Of a stretch of DNA of 64,000 bases, positions 61,401 to 64,000 are shown in pieces (position 1 is the stretch's first letter; each line of letters opens with the position of its first letter). The notes beneath the pieces are model-generated. The model had not been told where the DNA came from and did not search any database. It saw only the letters and a program-made list of their open reading frames with translations. Where the stretch lies: NCBI RefSeq assembly GCF_021976095.1, contig NW_025813483.1, positions 13,557,800-13,621,799 of the forward strand, read 5' to 3'. Both the position numbers and the translations under genes were made by a program. The DNA comes from Xenia sp. Carnegie-2017. Taxonomy: Eukaryota > Cnidaria > Anthozoa > Malacalcyonacea > Xeniidae.

Positions 61401-63947
61401 GTTTAGTAGGAAATACTTTTTGTAAAAAGAAACATGACAAAGAAAAAACTTTAAATTTCGTCGCACTTTGAAGTTTCTCTGCTGTTTTTTTGGTCATCGT
61501 ACCTTCGTGTTTCATTGAATAAATATATTCGTCAGGTAAGATTGAAAGTTGTTCCAACGATGCTTTGTTCACGTTATCCTAAACATTAATTTTATTTACA
61601 TTTAACAATCCTTTCTTTGCTAGAATTTACAAGGAAGAAGAAGAAGAGTAATTGTACATTACGTTCAAAATACTTCAACAAATGATCGATGTATGACCTA
61701 GGCTTTTTGTTTAAAGTTTATGAAAACGATCACATCGAGTGCTAATAAAGGAGTTTTAATTTCGCTACCTCAAACACTCGAATGTTGTGTCCCCAACTTG
61801 ATACAAACAAACACTGTTTACCAGTCCAGTTGATGTAGACAATTCCTGTTATGGTAGGATTTTCTACTTCCGAGTCTCCAATTGACTTGGGTTCGAAAGA
61901 CTTGTGAAGTTGTCCACTACCAAAATCCCATATCCGGATTGTACCTAATAAATAATGTCAATTAAGGTTACGTCTTAAAAACATTCAATCTATCAATGAC
62001 GGTCCATACCATTGTAAGCCCCGTAACTAGCCGGTAGCCACTCGTGTTCACGTTTATGGCCGTTACCTCCTGACCCGTTCCATGTGGTTCGTGTATTTGA
62101 TAAACAAGTTGTCCTGTTTCCATCTCCCACACCTGAAATATTTGAGAAATAATTTTACAACTGATTGCATGGACTTTTCGAATATTCGTAATAATTGCTC
62201 TATCAGCTCAATCAAAAAGACGATTTATTTGGTGACGTCATCACCTTGTCATTTTACCTTGACAACAGGTTCTTGACAAATGCTCACAACTTGCTTCATT
62301 TGACTATTGTAAGCAACAAGTGATACTGATCTATCATGCGTGTGAGGCAGCTGGAGAGAGTCCTGAATCGCACGTGTCAGCGGCCACGTCTCGATTGTAC
62401 TGCATCCTTCAGATAGAGGAAGGAACGAAGTTATTGTAAACATCTTCATCCCATTCAGGAGGAATTCTAAATCTTAAAGCTTAGTGCGAAATATTGTTAT
62501 TAACCTGTTATCAGTCTGTCTCTCTTGGGATCATAAATCATCGCATCGATCCTCTTTTCACTTGGACTAACATCACAACTTGTAAAAACCTAAACGTGAA
62601 GTTCACGTGGAGGCAACGTGATAAAGAGACACAACGCAAAATTTATGATTATATCATAATTGTGATGATACCTGAAGGCACGAGAGCGTCTGGACATCCC
62701 ACACCCTGAACACCTTCATGTAAAGAAATCATATTTAATAAAGTCGGAATATGAAAACAGAGAGGTTGCTTTCTAGATTCTTTACCCTAGCTGTGGACAA
62801 GCTAATCAAGTGCTGATCATTTTCGTTAACTGCAAGTTCTGATATCGTAAACAGATGTCCTATTAATTTGCCTATATGAACACGGAGAGTGTTGAAGAAA
62901 TGAACTTTAAAAAAATGACCAAAACATGTGTAAGATGAGTGAACATCACCTGTAGGTCTAGTCAAGATTAAAGGATGCCACATACGAATAATTTTATCAG
63001 CTCCTGTTCATAATGTGAATGTAGACTTTATTATTTCAATTGTGCTAAATGACGTATTTCAAATTCATGTCGTTTACCTGCGGTTGCAATAACATTTGCT
63101 CTAGCGCAATAACCAAAACAATTCACACCTTTCGGTACTGACAACTCGCGCAAAGGTCTGAAGAGGAAAAGAAAAAATGCTCTTGAAGAATAGAGGAAAT
63201 AATGCACTTCAAGTCTCAGAATACAGCTGAATAAATTGCTACGATGAGAACATCAAAGTACATACTGTTGACCAAGAAGTTTATCCAAATCACCGAGAAC
63301 AAACGACGTTACAGAACATGGTGAACATGAACCAAACAATTCGAGTTGAGGAAGATATTTTACCTAAAGATTTTGTTAAAGAGCAGAAATTCGACACCTA
63401 TCATCCCATCGTGTATCTTCCCACGATAAACATTTGTCTTCTTATCTTAAATCTCTATTATCCCAAGGTAAACCTCTATCTTCCCACTTTAAAACACCAT
63501 CATTCCACCGTAAACCTCTATCTCTTCACCATAAAACTCTATCATCCCATAGTAAATCCCACCGTAAACCTACATCGTCCCACGGTTTCCCTATTGCTCT
63601 TCCGTTACCTTAACAACCCAATCATTGTGCACTTTTCTTCGCAAAATTTCACTAAATGAAGAAATTATTCACTCGATCACATGCATAATTATTTAGTTTT
63701 CCGATATTATTTTCAAATCCATCTCCCAATCATCTTACTTGCTAAGTTTAACTGGGTCGATGACCATTTTCTGTGAGTCATTATGTGTGTTCTTCATGTG
63801 CAGATCTTTCGATGAAAGTCGTAATATGTTTATGCAACCATGTTCATCACCATACAAGATACAATCATCTGGTAATCTATCCAGTTTCCACGGAACATAT
63901 GTCATACAGTGGATTGTTTGTTCAAGTGGTTTGATTTGTACAACATT
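58478..63947 (-). CDS. WDR64/WDR49-like WD40-repeat protein, 5' end beyond the window
   Basis: Long WD40 protein of the WDR49/WDR64/EFCAB8 group, probably cilia or sperm related in animals (family inference). Exons in transcript order: 63947-63739, 63651-63609, 63363-63266, 63157-63078, 63003-62950, 62871-62786, 62713-62672, 62589-62505, 62406-62258, 62132-62010, 61944-61769, 61578-61345, 61298-61138, 61060-60929, 60816-60390, 60076-59971, 59875-59793, 59718-59606, 59546-59429, 59348-59254, 59176-59089, 59018-58938, 58806-58723, 58643-58596, 58525-58478 (last one tentative). About 988 codons in the window. Signatures: HNDWVVKVKYLPQLE, RPLRELSVPKGVNCFGYC, DKIIRMWHPLILTRPTGKLI, NENDQHLISLSTARVFRVWD, LPHTHDRSVSLVAYN, YWRAHMNKIVALEQI. 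Exon 62132-62010 is one nucleotide short of phase. The intron after 59254 needs a GC donor. Confidence 0.88.
59177..59253 (-). other. GC-AG intron in the WDR64-like gene
   Basis: Minus strand: exon ends GATCAGAG|GCAAGT, the exact GC-donor consensus, and joins TTTTAAG|ATGGCGGCC in phase (DDQRWRPFRYSAREE). The downstream GT would place a stop a few codons later. Confidence 0.85.
60390..60816 (-). repeat. Internal coding duplication in the WDR64-like protein
   Basis: The exon encodes a charged insert with two imperfect ~35-residue copies. Each opens with HDDDV (HDDDVMKYESEAIKND and HDDDVINNKSETTTHK) and closes with a TNVTES/MNVTES block. The exon then returns to WD40 sequence (HIGIISIHQDGFIRFW). 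The nucleotides show the same pattern: ATGACGTCATCATCGTGA and ATGACGTCATCATCATGA at about 60744 and 60618. Confidence 0.75.
63390..63600. repeat. Degenerate ~21-bp tandem repeat in a WDR64-like intron
   Basis: Roughly nine diverged copies around CTCTATCATCCCACCGTAAAC, within the intron between the exons at 63651 and 63363. It also explains the open plus-strand frame there (repeated LYLPT/YHPIVN residues). Confidence 0.7.
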
Positions 63948-64000
63948 CTATATGGTAGAATAACTTGGTTTGAGTCTGAGGAACAGGCTTATGTAGGTTT

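Noticed and set aside
63318-63659. 113-residue plus-strand frame with repeated LYLPT/YHPIVN
   Set aside because: It is a translation of an intronic ~21-bp tandem repeat, and it overlaps real minus-strand exons at both ends.

Overview
The window is AT-rich, intron-rich animal nuclear DNA. A metazoan source is shown by a kindlin (integrin co-activator), an EML6-type triple EMAP protein, p31comet, a WDR64-like protein and short exons with canonical splice sites. The mix of Penelope-like, LINE, hAT-MITE and foldback repeats fits an invertebrate, perhaps a cnidarian, but I cannot name the species. I built the gene models by hand from splice signals, reading phase and remembered human protein sequences. 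Exon lengths add up to whole codons in every complete gene.

Layout. 1-8580: a large inverted repeat whose arms are tandem satellite arrays, around a head-to-head pair of LINE copies. 8897-18743 (+): DHTKD1, 2-oxoadipate dehydrogenase E1, 24 exons, 917 codons; one intron holds a three-level nest of transposons. 20119-25326 (+): kindlin/FERMT, 15 exons, 671 codons. 25932-39677 (+): EML6-like, 35 exons, 1972 codons. 41304-47635 (+): mitochondrial pyruvate carboxylase, 15 coding exons, 1200 codons. 48371-50021 (+): ADF/cofilin, 3 exons. 50997-51452 (+): SAYSD1, one exon. 57211-52058 (-): COG2, 17 exons, 725 codons. 57493-58266 (+): p31comet (MAD2L1BP), one exon, divergent from COG2. 63947-58478 (-): WDR64/WDR49-like WD40 protein, about 25 exons, its 5' end beyond the window.

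The genes are ordinary housekeeping and cytoskeletal genes with no operon-like logic. DHTKD1 and PC are both mitochondrial enzymes; kindlin, EML6 and cofilin act on adhesion and the cytoskeleton; COG2 and SAYSD1 act in the secretory pathway; p31comet acts in the spindle checkpoint.

The most unusual signals are: the foldback-like palindrome with satellite arms; an EML6 intron in which a 3' splice site and the start of its exon have been amplified as a minisatellite; two further tandem duplications that copy a 5' splice site (kindlin, PC); four GC-AG introns; a one-base phase break in the WDR64-like gene; and a Penelope element holding an inverted-repeat element that itself holds a hAT MITE with an intact 8-bp target duplication.
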